This document shows positions 35,249 through 43,933 of a stretch of DNA of 64,000 bases, one piece after another. The number at the start of each line of letters is the position of its first letter. Position 1 is the stretch's first letter. The stretch is from Brevundimonas sp. GTDB lineage: Bacteria > Pseudomonadota > Alphaproteobacteria > Caulobacterales > Caulobacteraceae. Both the position numbers and the translations under genes were made by a program. The stretch lies in the NCBI RefSeq assembly GCF_013912065.1, contig NZ_JACESA010000003.1, forward strand, positions 162,255 through 226,254, in the 5' to 3' direction. Below the pieces are notes generated by a model, which saw only the letters and a program-made list of their open reading frames with translations, did not search any database and was not told the origin of the DNA.

Positions 35249-36358
35249 GTGAACGCCCTGTCCAAGCCCGCCCCCGTCGCCCATCGCCGTTTCGAGGCCT
35301 TGGACTCCCTGCGCGGGGTATGCGCCATTCTGGTCGTCATGTTCCACATGCCGGTCGCCAGCCATTGGCGCACCTGGGACTTCATCCAGCACGCCTATCT
35401 GTTCGTCGATTATTTCTTTGTCCTGTCCGGCTTCGTCATCGCCCACGCCTATGCGAACCGGCTGAAGACGGCGCGGGACGGCGGGCGGTTCATGGTGCGA
35501 CGCTTCGGACGGATCTGGCCGATGCACGTGCTGATGCTGGCGGCCTATGTGGGGCTGGAGCTGGCGCGGCTGGTCTTCCATTTCGACGGGGCGGTCCCCT
35601 TCACCGGCGACCGGACGGTGGCGGCGATCTTCACCAATCTGGCGCTGATCCAGGCCTGGCATATCCACCCCCATCTGACCTGGAACGGACCGTCCTGGAC
35701 CCTCAGCGCCGAATGGGCCTGCTATCTGATCTTCGCCGGTCTGGTCCTGATCGCGCCGAAACGGTTCCGCTGGATCGGCTTGGTGCTGGCCATCGTCGGC
35801 GGGGTGCTGGTCGTCAGCTACGCCCGGCGCTGGATGAACACCACCTACGACTTCGCGGTGCCGCGCGCTGTCTACGGCTTCTTCCTGGGCTGCCTGTTGC
35901 AGGGCCTATGGACCCATATCCCCCGCATGAAAGGGCTCGCGGCCACGGGGCTAGAGGTCGCCGCCGTCGTCGCGACATGCGTCTTCGTCGCCTGGGCCCA
36001 AGGCCCCGTCACGATCGCCGTGAGCCTTGTGTTCGTCCTTCTGGTCTGGGTGTTCGCGGGCGAGGAGGGGCGGGTGTCGCGCATGCTGGACCATCCGGCC
36101 CTGGTGACGCTCGGCCGCTGGTCCTTCTCCATCTACATGGTCCATATGTTCATCCTGACCGGGATGCTGATCATCGCGCGCAAGCTGGACTGGATGCCGG
36201 GCGGGCGGCGCGTCGATTTCGGCTCGGTCTGGCTGAACGACCTGTTCGCCCTTGGCCTGTTCGGCTTCATCGTCGTCGTCGCAGTCCTGGCCCACAAACT
36301 GGTCGAACAGCCGGCCCAGCGCCTGATCGACGGCTGGACCAAGCCCAAGCCGGCCTGA
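35249..36358 (+). CDS. Acyltransferase 3 (OafA/YrhL) family membrane protein
   Basis: A 369-residue protein with about ten hydrophobic segments, read from GTG 35249; the upstream frame is not protein-like. The N-terminus has the family signature FEALDSLRGVCAILVVMFHM with the catalytic-region His, then VDYFFVLSGFVIAHAYANRL and RFGRIWPMH. Later GPSWTLSAEWACYLI is typical. It probably adds acetyl or another acyl group to a surface polysaccharide. Isolated gene, so the target is unknown. Confidence 0.9.
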   Translation: MNALSKPAPVAHRRFEALDSLRGVCAILVVMFHMPVASHWRTWDFIQHAYLFVDYFFVLSGFVIAHAYANRLKTARDGGRFMVRRFGRIWPMHVLMLAAYVGLELARLVFHFDGAVPFTGDRTVAAIFTNLALIQAWHIHPHLTWNGPSWTLSAEWACYLIFAGLVLIAPKRFRWIGLVLAIVGGVLVVSYARRWMNTTYDFAVPRAVYGFFLGCLLQGLWTHIPRMKGLAATGLEVAAVVATCVFVAWAQGPVTIAVSLVFVLLVWVFAGEEGRVSRMLDHPALVTLGRWSFSIYMVHMFILTGMLIIARKLDWMPGGRRVDFGSVWLNDLFALGLFGFIVVVAVLAHKLVEQPAQRLIDGWTKPKPA

Positions 36359-36360
36359 AC

Positions 36361-36588
36361 TCAGGCCGCCATCCGCCATTCGGCGGCATCCGAAGCGTCC
36401 ATGCGACCCTCGTCCCACAGGGCGTCCTCGTCCGAATAGCGGGCGCTGGCGGCGGCGGAGACGACGTTGACCACCTGTTCTTCCAGACGGTCCCAGATGA
36501 CGGCGAGGTCGGACGAGCCGTCAGCCTCGCACGGCACGATGATGTAGCGATTGGCGTTGACGGCGGCGGTGGGTTGGAAACGAGCCAT
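36361..36588 (-). CDS. Small hypothetical protein
   Basis: A 75-residue protein from ATG 36588, preceded by GGAGATC. Its sequence has a hydrophilic start MARFQPTAAVNANRYIIVPC and an acidic end (YSDEDALWDEGRMDASDAAE). No membrane segment and no known domain. It is divergent from the WYL regulator 45 bp away, so the two probably share a control region, and it is convergent with the acyltransferase gene, stopping 2 bp from it. Confidence 0.6.
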   Translation of the reverse strand: MARFQPTAAVNANRYIIVPCEADGSSDLAVIWDRLEEQVVNVVSAAASARYSDEDALWDEGRMDASDAAEWRMAA

Positions 36589-36633
36589 GGAATGATCTCC
36601 TGAAGCGGTCGGCCTCTTGTCGATGATCCGGTT

Positions 36634-37668
36634 ATGGCGCACTGTTGCGTCAGAAACGGACGTAAGGTCGGAGCGACGGTGAGACACGACAAGGCGGCCA
36701 TGGTGATCGAGCTGGCGCGGCGGATGGCTGCCAGCGCCGAAGGCCTGACCCTGGACGAGATGGCGCGGGACATGCGCGTCGGCCGCCGCACCGCCGAACG
36801 GATGCGCGACGCGGTGATGATGCTCTTCCCCCAGGTGGACGAGGTGTCGGACCCGCCGTCAAAACGCTGGCGCATCCGCGGCGGGCTCTCGGCCTTCGAA
36901 CAGGCGCCGACGGCGACCGAGATGCTGGAACTGACCAAGGCCGCCTCGGGCCTGCGCGCCGCCGGGGAGCCGGCGCGGGCGGCGGCGCTGGAGGGGCTGG
37001 AGCGCAAGCTGAAGGCGGCGATGCGTTCCACCACCCTGAACCGGATGGCGCCGGACCTGGAGGCCCTGGTTCGGGCCGAGACCATCGCCGTCCAGGCCGG
37101 GCCGCGTCCCTCCGCCGACGAGGCGATGCTGACGGCCATTCGCGGCGCTGTCCTGGCGCAACAGCCGCTGGGCTTCACCTATTCCCGACCGGGCGCCGAG
37201 CCGCGCCGCCGCAGCGTCGCGCCGTGCGGGGTCATGTTCGGCCGCGCCAACTATCTGGTCGCGGCCGACCGCGAGACGGGCCGGATCCAGACCTTCCGCC
37301 TGGACCGGATGAGCCATGTCGCGCCCCAGGACGGGGTGGCGGTTCCGCCCGCCGATTTCGACCTGAACGTCTTCGCCAGCCAGTCCTTCGGCATCTATCA
37401 GGACGAGATCGAGGACGTGGTCCTGCGCATCGTCCCCCAGGGCGCGGCCGAGGCCCGGGGCTGGCGCTGGCACCCGACCCAGTCGTTCGAGGACCAGCCG
37501 GACGGGAGCTTGATCGTGCGGTTCCGGGCGTCCGGCATGCGCGAACTGGCCTGGCATCTGTTCACCTGGGGCGAACAGGCGGTGATCCTGGCGCCCGAAC
37601 GGCTGAAAGCCGTCATGGCCGGGGAACTGGCGGCGGCCGGGCGCGCTCTGGACGCGGCCCGCGCATGA
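36634..37668 (+). CDS. WYL-domain transcriptional regulator
   Basis: A 344-residue protein from ATG 36634, or 329 residues from GTG 36679, which may be the better start because the basic leader before VRHDKAAMVIELARR is short on support. It has an N-terminal HTH (EGLTLDEMARDMRVGRRTAE) and a central WYL domain from about residue 165, with FTYSRPGAEPRRRSVAPCGV, NYLVAADRETGRIQTFRLDR and a WCX-type end. The family often controls DNA-damage or phage-defence genes, but there is no such gene nearby; the divergent small gene is the only obvious target. Confidence 0.85.
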   Translation: MAHCCVRNGRKVGATVRHDKAAMVIELARRMAASAEGLTLDEMARDMRVGRRTAERMRDAVMMLFPQVDEVSDPPSKRWRIRGGLSAFEQAPTATEMLELTKAASGLRAAGEPARAAALEGLERKLKAAMRSTTLNRMAPDLEALVRAETIAVQAGPRPSADEAMLTAIRGAVLAQQPLGFTYSRPGAEPRRRSVAPCGVMFGRANYLVAADRETGRIQTFRLDRMSHVAPQDGVAVPPADFDLNVFASQSFGIYQDEIEDVVLRIVPQGAAEARGWRWHPTQSFEDQPDGSLIVRFRASGMRELAWHLFTWGEQAVILAPERLKAVMAGELAAAGRALDAARA

Positions 37669-37733
37669 ACAAGGCTTAAGGTGACGCTGTCGCCGGGCGT
37701 CGCTATCGCGGTCATCGTCAATCGGAGATCGCC

Positions 37734-39179
37734 ATGCGCCTGACCACGGCCCTCATGTCCGCCGCCCTTGTCGGCCTGTCCGCCCTGACCGCCTGCGCTT
37801 CGCCCGCCGTCGTCGCGCCGCCGCAGGTCCAGGCCGAGCAGGACCGGGTCGACGTGACGGTCGAACGCGACGGCGATCGCTGGACCGCCGACTATCGGCT
37901 GGATCGCGACGCTCCGGCCTGGGCCTTCTTCCGGTCGGCACTGCTGCGCGAGAGCCGTCAGCCCTGGCGGCCCAGTTGGTGGCGGGTCGAGATCCCCGGC
38001 GTGGTGCTGGAGCGGATCGGCGACTACGACGTGCTGCGCTCGACCGACGGCGGCCCCGTCCCGCGCCGCATCCGCATCGTCATGACGCCCCGCGCCGGCG
38101 ATCTGGAGGCCGAATACGACCCGGCGCTCATGTTCTCGGACGGGACCGTGGCCCTGTTCTCGGGCCAGTTCGACGTCTTTCCCCTGGAATCCGCCGCAGC
38201 AGCCCGCGCCTTCCCGCGCGACCTGAACGGCGTCGATGTTCCGGGCGGGCCGGCCCTCGTCACCTGGCGAGACCGGTCCGGCCCCGTCCTGTTCAAGGGC
38301 GAGCGCAGGCCGGAGGTCACGGCCCTGGACGCCCAGACCTATGTCCTTTTCGGCGACGCCACGACGCGCCAGGGGAACGGCGTCACCACCGTCATCGATC
38401 CGGGCCTGCCGCGTTGGCTGGGGGACGAACTGGCGGGTTTCACGCCCCGCGTCATGACCTATTACGCCGACCGTCTGGGCCGTGCGCCGGGCGAGCCGCC
38501 GACCCTGATGGTCAGCTGGACCGGGCCGACCAAATCCCTGTCGAGCATGGGCGGCAGCGTCCTGCCCGGCCTGATCTCGATGAATTTCGAGGGGGAGGGG
38601 GTGCTGGATCCCGATGTGCAGGCCCTGAGCCGCGCCCGCTGGTTCATCGGCCACGAGGCGGCGCATTTCTGGCTGGGGTCACAGGGCCTGAAATACCAGT
38701 ACGCCCGCGAGGCCTGGATCACCGAGGGCGGCGCCGACCTGATGGCCGTGCGCGCGCTGAAGGCCATCGACCCGACCTATGACGACCGCGCCGAACTGCA
38801 GCGCGAGGTCGACGACTGCGTCAGGCTGGCGACGGGAAAGCCAGTGTCCTCGGCCGGCGAACGGGGCGAGCACCGCGCCTATTACGCCTGCGGCGCGGTC
38901 TGGGGTCTGGTGATCGAGGCCGCCGAGCGCCGGGCGCGCGGCGGCGACTTCTTCGACGTGGTCGCCGAATTCCAGCGTCGCAACAATGACGACGGCGTTC
39001 TCAGCCGGGAGGAATGGCTGGGCGAACTGACCCGCCTGTCACGCGATCCGACCCTGGCCAACGACATCGCGACCCTGCTCGACGTCGGTGTGACAGACCC
39101 CTCCGCCGTCATCGCCCGGCTGTTCCAGCGAACCGGCGTGGCCTTCCGCCAGGAGAACGGCCGTATCGTCCTGATCTGA
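37734..39179 (+). CDS. Lipoprotein zinc metallopeptidase (gluzincin, M1-like)
   Basis: A 481-residue protein. Signal MRLTTALMSAALVGLSALTAC ends in a lipobox. An N-terminal region of about 200 residues rich in beta strand precedes a catalytic region with HEAAH at 307-311 and a downstream glutamate in ITEGGADLM, the M1-clan pattern of HExxH plus E about 20 residues later. A GSVLPGLISMNF strand resembles the substrate-edge strand of M1 enzymes. It is probably anchored in the periplasm. The substrate is unknown. Confidence 0.78.
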   Translation: MRLTTALMSAALVGLSALTACASPAVVAPPQVQAEQDRVDVTVERDGDRWTADYRLDRDAPAWAFFRSALLRESRQPWRPSWWRVEIPGVVLERIGDYDVLRSTDGGPVPRRIRIVMTPRAGDLEAEYDPALMFSDGTVALFSGQFDVFPLESAAAARAFPRDLNGVDVPGGPALVTWRDRSGPVLFKGERRPEVTALDAQTYVLFGDATTRQGNGVTTVIDPGLPRWLGDELAGFTPRVMTYYADRLGRAPGEPPTLMVSWTGPTKSLSSMGGSVLPGLISMNFEGEGVLDPDVQALSRARWFIGHEAAHFWLGSQGLKYQYAREAWITEGGADLMAVRALKAIDPTYDDRAELQREVDDCVRLATGKPVSSAGERGEHRAYYACGAVWGLVIEAAERRARGGDFFDVVAEFQRRNNDDGVLSREEWLGELTRLSRDPTLANDIATLLDVGVTDPSAVIARLFQRTGVAFRQENGRIVLI

Positions 39180-39250
39180 CGGTTTGACGCGGATCAAGGC
39201 GGGAAAGGGCCAGAAGGCGCATCCAGGCTCCGGCAACAAGGAGCATCGCC

Positions 39251-40081
39251 ATGACCTATGCAAGCCTGATGGTCTATGTGGACGACGAAGCCGACAATGT
39301 CGCGCGGATCGGTTTCGGGCGGGATCTCGCCGCCATTTTCGACGCGACCCTGATCGGCGTATCCGTCAGCGAGCCGGAGCCGCCGCTGGTCGACGCCTAT
39401 GTCGCCGGCGGCATGGCCGGCGAGATTCTGACCCTGCGTCGGGACCAGGCCGACGGAGAATTGGCGGCCGCCAAGACCCGTTTCCTTGAGGCGCTGAAGG
39501 ACACCGGCATAGCTCACGAATGGCGGGCCGAGACGGGCTATCCCGCCTCGTGCGTCACGCATCAAGCGCGGGCGGCCGACCTGATCCTGGTAGGCCGCGA
39601 CGCCGGTCGTTCGCCCTATCGTGCGCCGGACGCCGGCGACCTGATCATGAATGTCGGTCGGCCGGTCCTGGTCGCGCCGCCCCGCGCCTCGGCCGCGCCG
39701 ATCGACGGCGTCGCCCTCGTGGCATGGAAGGAGGGTCGCGAGGCCCAGCGCGCCGTCCAGGCCGCCCTGCCGCTGCTGAAACAGGCGCGCGAGGTCAAGG
39801 TGATCGAGATCTGCGCCTCGACGGACGCGGCGGCTGCGGCCGCCCGCGTCGCCGACGTCGCCGCCTGGCTGCAGCGTCACGGCATCGCCGCCGAGAGCGA
39901 GGCGAGGGTGCGCGACGAACGTCCCGCCGGCGACCGAATCCTTGCCCTGGTCGAACAGACGGGCGCCAATCTGATCGTCGCCGGCGCCTGGGGCCATTCG
40001 CGGATGCGCGAATGGGTCCTGGGCGGCGTCACCCAGGCCCTGCTGAACCGCAGTCCGTCCTGGCTGCTGCTGAGCCACTGA
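39251..40081 (+). CDS. Universal stress protein, two-domain type
   Basis: A 276-residue protein with two UspA-like halves. The first begins TYASLMVYVDDEADNVARIG and ends with ADLILVGRDAG. The second begins with VALVAWKEGREAQRAVQAAL and ends with GANLIVAGAWGHSRMREWVL and GGVTQALLNRSPSWLLLSH, the ATP-binding G-x2-G-x9-G(S/T) type motif. It is a cytoplasmic stress-tolerance protein; regulation not visible. Its end lies 4 bp from the convergent toxin remnant. Confidence 0.9.
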   Translation: MTYASLMVYVDDEADNVARIGFGRDLAAIFDATLIGVSVSEPEPPLVDAYVAGGMAGEILTLRRDQADGELAAAKTRFLEALKDTGIAHEWRAETGYPASCVTHQARAADLILVGRDAGRSPYRAPDAGDLIMNVGRPVLVAPPRASAAPIDGVALVAWKEGREAQRAVQAALPLLKQAREVKVIEICASTDAAAAAARVADVAAWLQRHGIAAESEARVRDERPAGDRILALVEQTGANLIVAGAWGHSRMREWVLGGVTQALLNRSPSWLLLSH

Positions 40082-40084
40082 GGC

Positions 40085-40365
40085 TCAACGTTCCTCTCGG
40101 GCATGAAAGATGCGGGCGACCACGACCACGTCCGCATCGACCCGGTATTGGACGACATAGCCGCTGTCGCCGAAGGGGATGTGAAGTTCTCGAACCCCCG
40201 CCCGGATGATCGGACGGCGCGCTGGCATTTCGCTCAGCGACTTCAGGCCTTGCCGAATCGTAGCCAGGCAGCGTCTCGCGACGTGTCGCCATATTCGCTA
40301 ATGAAGTCGGCAAGGCGGATCAGGTCGGCTTCCGCCTCGCCTTCCAGCCAGACCCCATAGGTCAT
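40085..40365 (-). pseudogene. parE: ParE/RelE-type toxin with a one-base frameshift
   Basis: From ATG 40365 the frame reads MTYGVWLEGEAEADLIRLAD, then FISEYGDTSRDAAWLRFGKA and a stop. From about 40260 the next frame continues with IRQGLKSLSEMPARRPIIRA, then GVRELHIPFGDSGYVVQYRV and DADVVVVARIFHAREER to the stop at 40085. The two halves join exactly into a standard ParE. The span is 281 bp, one short of a multiple of three, so one base is missing near 40255-40264 (ctacgattcgg on the coding strand). The gene overlaps the antitoxin stop (ATGA). Confidence 0.85.
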
Positions 40366-40712
40366 CGTCTGGCGGCCAGCTTGGCCTCAAGCGCGCGTTC
40401 GAAACGCTCCATAGCGTCTTCCAGCGTCACATAGTTTCCCGTGCGGTCGTACTCTGCCAGGCGACGTTCGGCCTCGGCGGTGTCGTAAGGCTTGTTCGGA
40501 GGCCAGGGCGTCAGGGCGTCGTCCATGACGAAGACGGCTTCATTGTCTCGAACTTTGGAGCCGCCGGAGACGTCGTCAGCTCCGGTCGCAAGCGCCCTGT
40601 CCAGGATCGCGATTGCATAGGCCTCCGGCGTCATGCCCGCCGCATGCGCAGCGGCCTTGAGCCGCTCAAGCGCTTCGTCGGTCAGGGGCAGGGTCAGGAC
40701 TTGATCGGCCAT
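40362..40712 (-). CDS. Antitoxin of the ParE/RelE-type pair
   Basis: A 116-residue protein from ATG 40712. The N-terminal part (LTLPLTDEALERLKAAAHAA and AYAIAILDRAL) has the strand-helix-helix look of a ribbon-helix-helix antitoxin, and the C-terminal half with YDTAEAERRLAEYDRTGNYV is the likely toxin-wrapping tail. Its stop overlaps the toxin start, the usual antitoxin-first order. It seems intact although its toxin is not, and it has an operator-like dyad upstream. Confidence 0.8.
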   Translation of the reverse strand: MADQVLTLPLTDEALERLKAAAHAAGMTPEAYAIAILDRALATGADDVSGGSKVRDNEAVFVMDDALTPWPPNKPYDTAEAERRLAEYDRTGNYVTLEDAMERFERALEAKLAARR

Positions 40713-40727
40713 GACCGCATCGTGTCA

Positions 40728-40743
40728 CAACTATGAGTAGTCG
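40728..40743. promoter_or_regulatory. Operator-like dyad upstream of the antitoxin
   Basis: CAACTA-TGAG-TAGTCG, a near-perfect 6-bp-arm inverted repeat 16 bp from the antitoxin start; it would suit autoregulation by a ribbon-helix-helix antitoxin. Confidence 0.5.
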
Positions 40744-40748
40744 TGAAC

Positions 40749-42194
40749 TCACATCGCCGCGAACGGATACGGGCTGACCGACTTGGACCAGTCGTCCACG
40801 GCCAGCGGCCGGTCGATGGGGGCGGCGGCGCGTTCGGCGCAGGGGTGGCGGTGGCACAGGCGGCAGGCGGGGCCGATGGGGGTGACGTCGGGCTTCTCGA
40901 GATCGAGACCGTGGGCGTAGGCCAGACGGTGGGCGTGGCGCAGTTCGCAGCCCAGGCCGACGGCCAGGTCGTGGCCCTCGCCAAAACCGTCATGTCCCTG
41001 GCGCTCGACCGTGCGGGCGAAGGTGAACCAGCGGCCGCCGGGTTTTCCGTCCTGGGCCGGGGTCTCGATGATCTGGGTGACGATCCGACCAGGCGTGCGG
41101 AAGGCCGAGTGCAGCCGCCAGCGGGGGCAGGCGCCGCCGAAGCGCGAGAAGGGAAAGGCCCCGGCCGCATAGCGTTTGGAGATGTTCCCGGCCTGATCGA
41201 CCCGCATCAGGAAGAAGGGCACGCCCCGCGCCGTGGGCCGCGACAGGGTGGTCAGGCGGTGCGCCGCCTGTTCATAGCTGACACCGAACCGGGCCTGGAG
41301 CCGCGCCACGTCATAGCCGGTCTCCTCGGCCGTGCGCTGAAAGGCGGTGTAGGGCATCAGGACGGCGGCGGCGAGGGTGTTGGTCAGAGCAACCTTCAGC
41401 AGCGACCGGGTCGCGGGGTCGGGCGCGGCGGAGGCCTGGGCCATGTCATGCAGGGCCTGGCCGTGTTCGACTAGCGCCAGCTGGTAGGCGATGGCGAAGG
41501 CGCGCGACGAGGGCCCCAGCGTCTCGGACAGCAACAGCCGGCGGCGGTGCGGGTCGAAGCGCCGGGTCCATTCCACCATGACCTCGGCGGGCAGGGTGCG
41601 GACCCCCAGATCGTGTTTCGCCGCCAGCCGCAGCCGGGCCGCGGGTTCGAATCCGTCTGCATGGGCCGGGGCCTCGGCCGCCAGGGCCTCCGCCAGGGCC
41701 TCGCCCATCTGATCCAGTTCAGGGAAGTGGTTGTCATGGGACTGGACATATTCCCGCACCCATTCGGCGGGACTGGTCTCGACCAGGCCCTCGCCGTTCT
41801 CGGCTGCGGCCCGCGCGCGGGTCCGCCCGTCGTCGAAGGCCTGGTAGAGGCGCAGCAGGGCGTCCGCGACCCCCGGCGCCTCCTCCAACAGTTGCACCAG
41901 TTCGTGGCGCGGCGCCGACAGACCCTTGAACAGGGGGTCGGCCAGGATCTCGCCCAGACGCGCCTCGTCGGCCGCGCCCCCCTGGTTCAGGGCGCGGAGA
42001 TCGATGTCATAGGTGTCTGCCAGCCGCAGCAGGAGCTGGGCCGACACCGGCCGCTGGTTCCGTTCTATGTGATTGAGATAGCTGGGGGAAACCCCCAGGT
42101 CTGCCGCCATGGCCGTCTGGGTCAGGCCCAGGTCGCGCCGCACGCGCTTCAACCGGGCGCCGAGAAAAAGCTTGCGATCGACGAGAGCTTCCAT
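40749..42194 (-). CDS. ramB: ScfR family regulator (RamB-like), divergent from isocitrate lyase
   Basis: A 481-residue protein with the same layout as the regulator at 10171. The N-terminal HTH is TQTAMAADLGVSPSYLNHIE (residues about 8-62), the long IrrE-like middle region includes FAIAYQLALVEHGQALHDMA, and the C-terminal DUF2083-type part has FSRFGGACPRW and the cysteines CRLCHRHPC. In actinobacteria RamB controls aceA and aceB. Here the gene is divergent from aceA, with GTCAT/ATGAC dyads between them. It starts MEALVDRKLFLGARL at ATG 42194. Confidence 0.85.
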   Translation of the reverse strand: MEALVDRKLFLGARLKRVRRDLGLTQTAMAADLGVSPSYLNHIERNQRPVSAQLLLRLADTYDIDLRALNQGGAADEARLGEILADPLFKGLSAPRHELVQLLEEAPGVADALLRLYQAFDDGRTRARAAAENGEGLVETSPAEWVREYVQSHDNHFPELDQMGEALAEALAAEAPAHADGFEPAARLRLAAKHDLGVRTLPAEVMVEWTRRFDPHRRRLLLSETLGPSSRAFAIAYQLALVEHGQALHDMAQASAAPDPATRSLLKVALTNTLAAAVLMPYTAFQRTAEETGYDVARLQARFGVSYEQAAHRLTTLSRPTARGVPFFLMRVDQAGNISKRYAAGAFPFSRFGGACPRWRLHSAFRTPGRIVTQIIETPAQDGKPGGRWFTFARTVERQGHDGFGEGHDLAVGLGCELRHAHRLAYAHGLDLEKPDVTPIGPACRLCHRHPCAERAAAPIDRPLAVDDWSKSVSPYPFAAM

Positions 42195-42205
42195 GGCGAG
42201 AGAAT

Positions 42206-42286
42206 GTCACATAATGACTGTCAATGCAAAGTCATAACATGACAAAGTGACTTCAATATCACCGCCAACACTGTGTCATTCGTGAC
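42206..42286. promoter_or_regulatory. GTCAT-N3-ATGAC dyads, likely operator between the regulator and aceA
   Basis: Three dyads: GTCAC-ATA-ATGAC (42206-42218), GTCAT-AAC-ATGAC (42231-42243, perfect) and GTCAT-TC-GTGAC (42275-42286). The first two are 25 bp apart centre to centre. They lie in an AT-rich patch directly ahead of the regulator start and 67-147 bp ahead of the aceA start. The motif differs from the TTTGC boxes of the pccR-pccB gap. Confidence 0.65.
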
Positions 42287-42352
42287 TTCGGCATGTTCTT
42301 GTCTCCGAGACAGCGGCCCCCCGGCCGCGCCATTCAGAGACCGAGTTCGACC

Positions 42353-43633
42353 ATGACCACCTTCGCCGATCTGGTTCCTTCGCCCGCCGGCCGTTTCGAC
42401 GGCATCGAACGCCCCTACACCCCCGAGGACGTCCTGCGTCTCCGCGGTTCGGTGCCGATCACCCATACCCTGGCCGAGCGCGGCGCCAATCGCCTGTGGC
42501 AGCTGCTGCACGACGAACCCTTCATCAACGCCCTGGGCGCCGTCACCGGCAACCAGGCCATGCAGATGGTCCGCGCGGGTTTGAAGGCCATCTATCTGTC
42601 GGGCTGGCAGGTCGCGGCCGACGCCAATACGGCCGGCGCCATGTATCCGGACCAGTCGCTGTACCCCGCCAACGCCGCCCCTGAACTGTGCCGCCGCATC
42701 AACCGCACCCTGCAGCGGGCCGACCAGGTCGAGCACGCCGAGGGCGGCGCCAAGCGTGACTGGTTCGCCCCGATCGTCGCCGACGCCGAGGCCGGTTTCG
42801 GCGGGCCGCTGAACAGCTTCGAGATCATGAAGGCCTTCATCGAGGCGGGCGCCGCCGGCGTCCACTTCGAGGACCAGCTGGCGTCCGAGAAGAAATGCGG
42901 CCACCTGGGCGGCAAGGTGCTGATCCCGACCCAGGCGCATGAGCGCAACCTGGTCGCCGCGCGTCTCGCCGCCGACGTCATGGGCACGCCGACCATTACG
43001 GTCGCCCGCACCGACGCCGAAAGCGCCCAGCTGATCACCTCGGACATCGATGAGCGCGACCAGCCCTTCATCGACCGCGACAACCGCACGCCGGAAGGCT
43101 TCTTCCGTCTGAAGGAGGGCACGGGCCTGGACCACTGCATCGCGCGCGGCCTGTCCTACGCCAATATCGCCGACCTGCTGTGGTGGGAGACCTCGCACCC
43201 CGATCTCGACGACGCCAAGAAGTTCGCCGAAGCGGTGCAGAAGAAATATCCCGGCAAGCTGATGGCCTACAACTGCTCGCCCTCCTTCAACTGGAAGGCC
43301 AAGCTGGACGACGCCACCATCGCCAAGTTCCAGCGCGAGCTGGGCGCCATGGGCTACAAGTTCCAGTTCGTGACGCTGGCCGGCTTCCACGCCCTGAACA
43401 ACTCGATGTTCGAGCTGGCGAACGGCTATCGCGACAACGGCATGGCCGCCTATTCGGAACTGCAGCAGCGCGAGTTCGCCAACGAGGCCATCGGCTACAC
43501 CGCCACCCGCCACCAGCGCGAAGTCGGCACCGGCTATTTCGACCAGGTGGCCACGGTCATCTCCAACGGCACGTCTTCGACGACGGCGCTGAAGGACTCG
43601 ACCGAAACCGCCCAGTTCACCAACGCGGCGTAA
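42353..43633 (+). CDS. aceA: Isocitrate lyase
   Basis: A 426-residue enzyme of the glyoxylate cycle. ATG 42353. Signature [20 protein letters not shown] contains the catalytic cysteine, and [20 protein letters not shown] and the metal-site stretch [11 protein letters not shown] are also present. The C-terminal [20 protein letters not shown] is typical. It splits isocitrate into glyoxylate and succinate, needed to grow on acetate or fatty acids. It is followed 17 bp later by a small gene and then by a terminator, forming a two-gene operon. Confidence 0.96.
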   Translation: MTTFADLVPSPAGRFDGIERPYTPEDVLRLRGSVPITHTLAERGANRLWQLLHDEPFINALGAVTGNQAMQMVRAGLKAIYLSGWQVAADANTAGAMYPDQSLYPANAAPELCRRINRTLQRADQVEHAEGGAKRDWFAPIVADAEAGFGGPLNSFEIMKAFIEAGAAGVHFEDQLASEKKCGHLGGKVLIPTQAHERNLVAARLAADVMGTPTITVARTDAESAQLITSDIDERDQPFIDRDNRTPEGFFRLKEGTGLDHCIARGLSYANIADLLWWETSHPDLDDAKKFAEAVQKKYPGKLMAYNCSPSFNWKAKLDDATIAKFQRELGAMGYKFQFVTLAGFHALNNSMFELANGYRDNGMAAYSELQQREFANEAIGYTATRHQREVGTGYFDQVATVISNGTSSTTALKDSTETAQFTNAA

Positions 43634-43650
43634 GCAGGAAAGGAACCTCC

Positions 43651-43860
43651 ATGGAACCGCTGACCCGAACCGAAGCCATCATCGACTTCTGCCTGGCCCC
43701 GCTGTCGCTGGACGCCGGGAGCGAGGCCGAACGCGAAGTGCGCCGTCGCATGACCCATGTGCTGCGGACCTATCAGGCCAAGACCGCCAAACCGATCGCC
43801 GTGGACTTCTCGTCCATGCCGTCCCAGGTGATCAACGAAGCCGCCCACGGCTACGAATAG
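43651..43860 (+). CDS. Small hypothetical protein in the aceA operon
   Basis: A 69-residue protein, MEPLTRTEAIIDFCLAPLSL followed by a basic helix (EREVRRRMTHVLRTYQAKTA) and FSSMPSQVINEAAHGYE. ATG 43651 follows AGGAAAGGAACC, 17 bp after the aceA stop. No transmembrane segment, no known domain. It shares the aceA terminator, so it should be made under the same conditions. A role in isocitrate lyase use is only a guess. Confidence 0.65.
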   Translation: MEPLTRTEAIIDFCLAPLSLDAGSEAEREVRRRMTHVLRTYQAKTAKPIAVDFSSMPSQVINEAAHGYE

Positions 43861-43885
43861 GGGCCCCTCCGGTTCCAGAACTGAA

Positions 43886-43924
43886 AAGGCCCGCCTCGAG
43901 CAATCGGGGCGGGCCTTGTTTTGT
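43886..43924 (+). terminator. Rho-independent terminator of the aceA operon
   Basis: AAGGCCCGCC (43886-43895) and GGCGGGCCTT (43908-43917) form a perfect 10-bp stem with a 12-nt loop, followed by GTTTTGT. It also faces the end of the convergent lipoprotein gene. Confidence 0.85.
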
Positions 43925-43933
43925 CCGGTCGTC

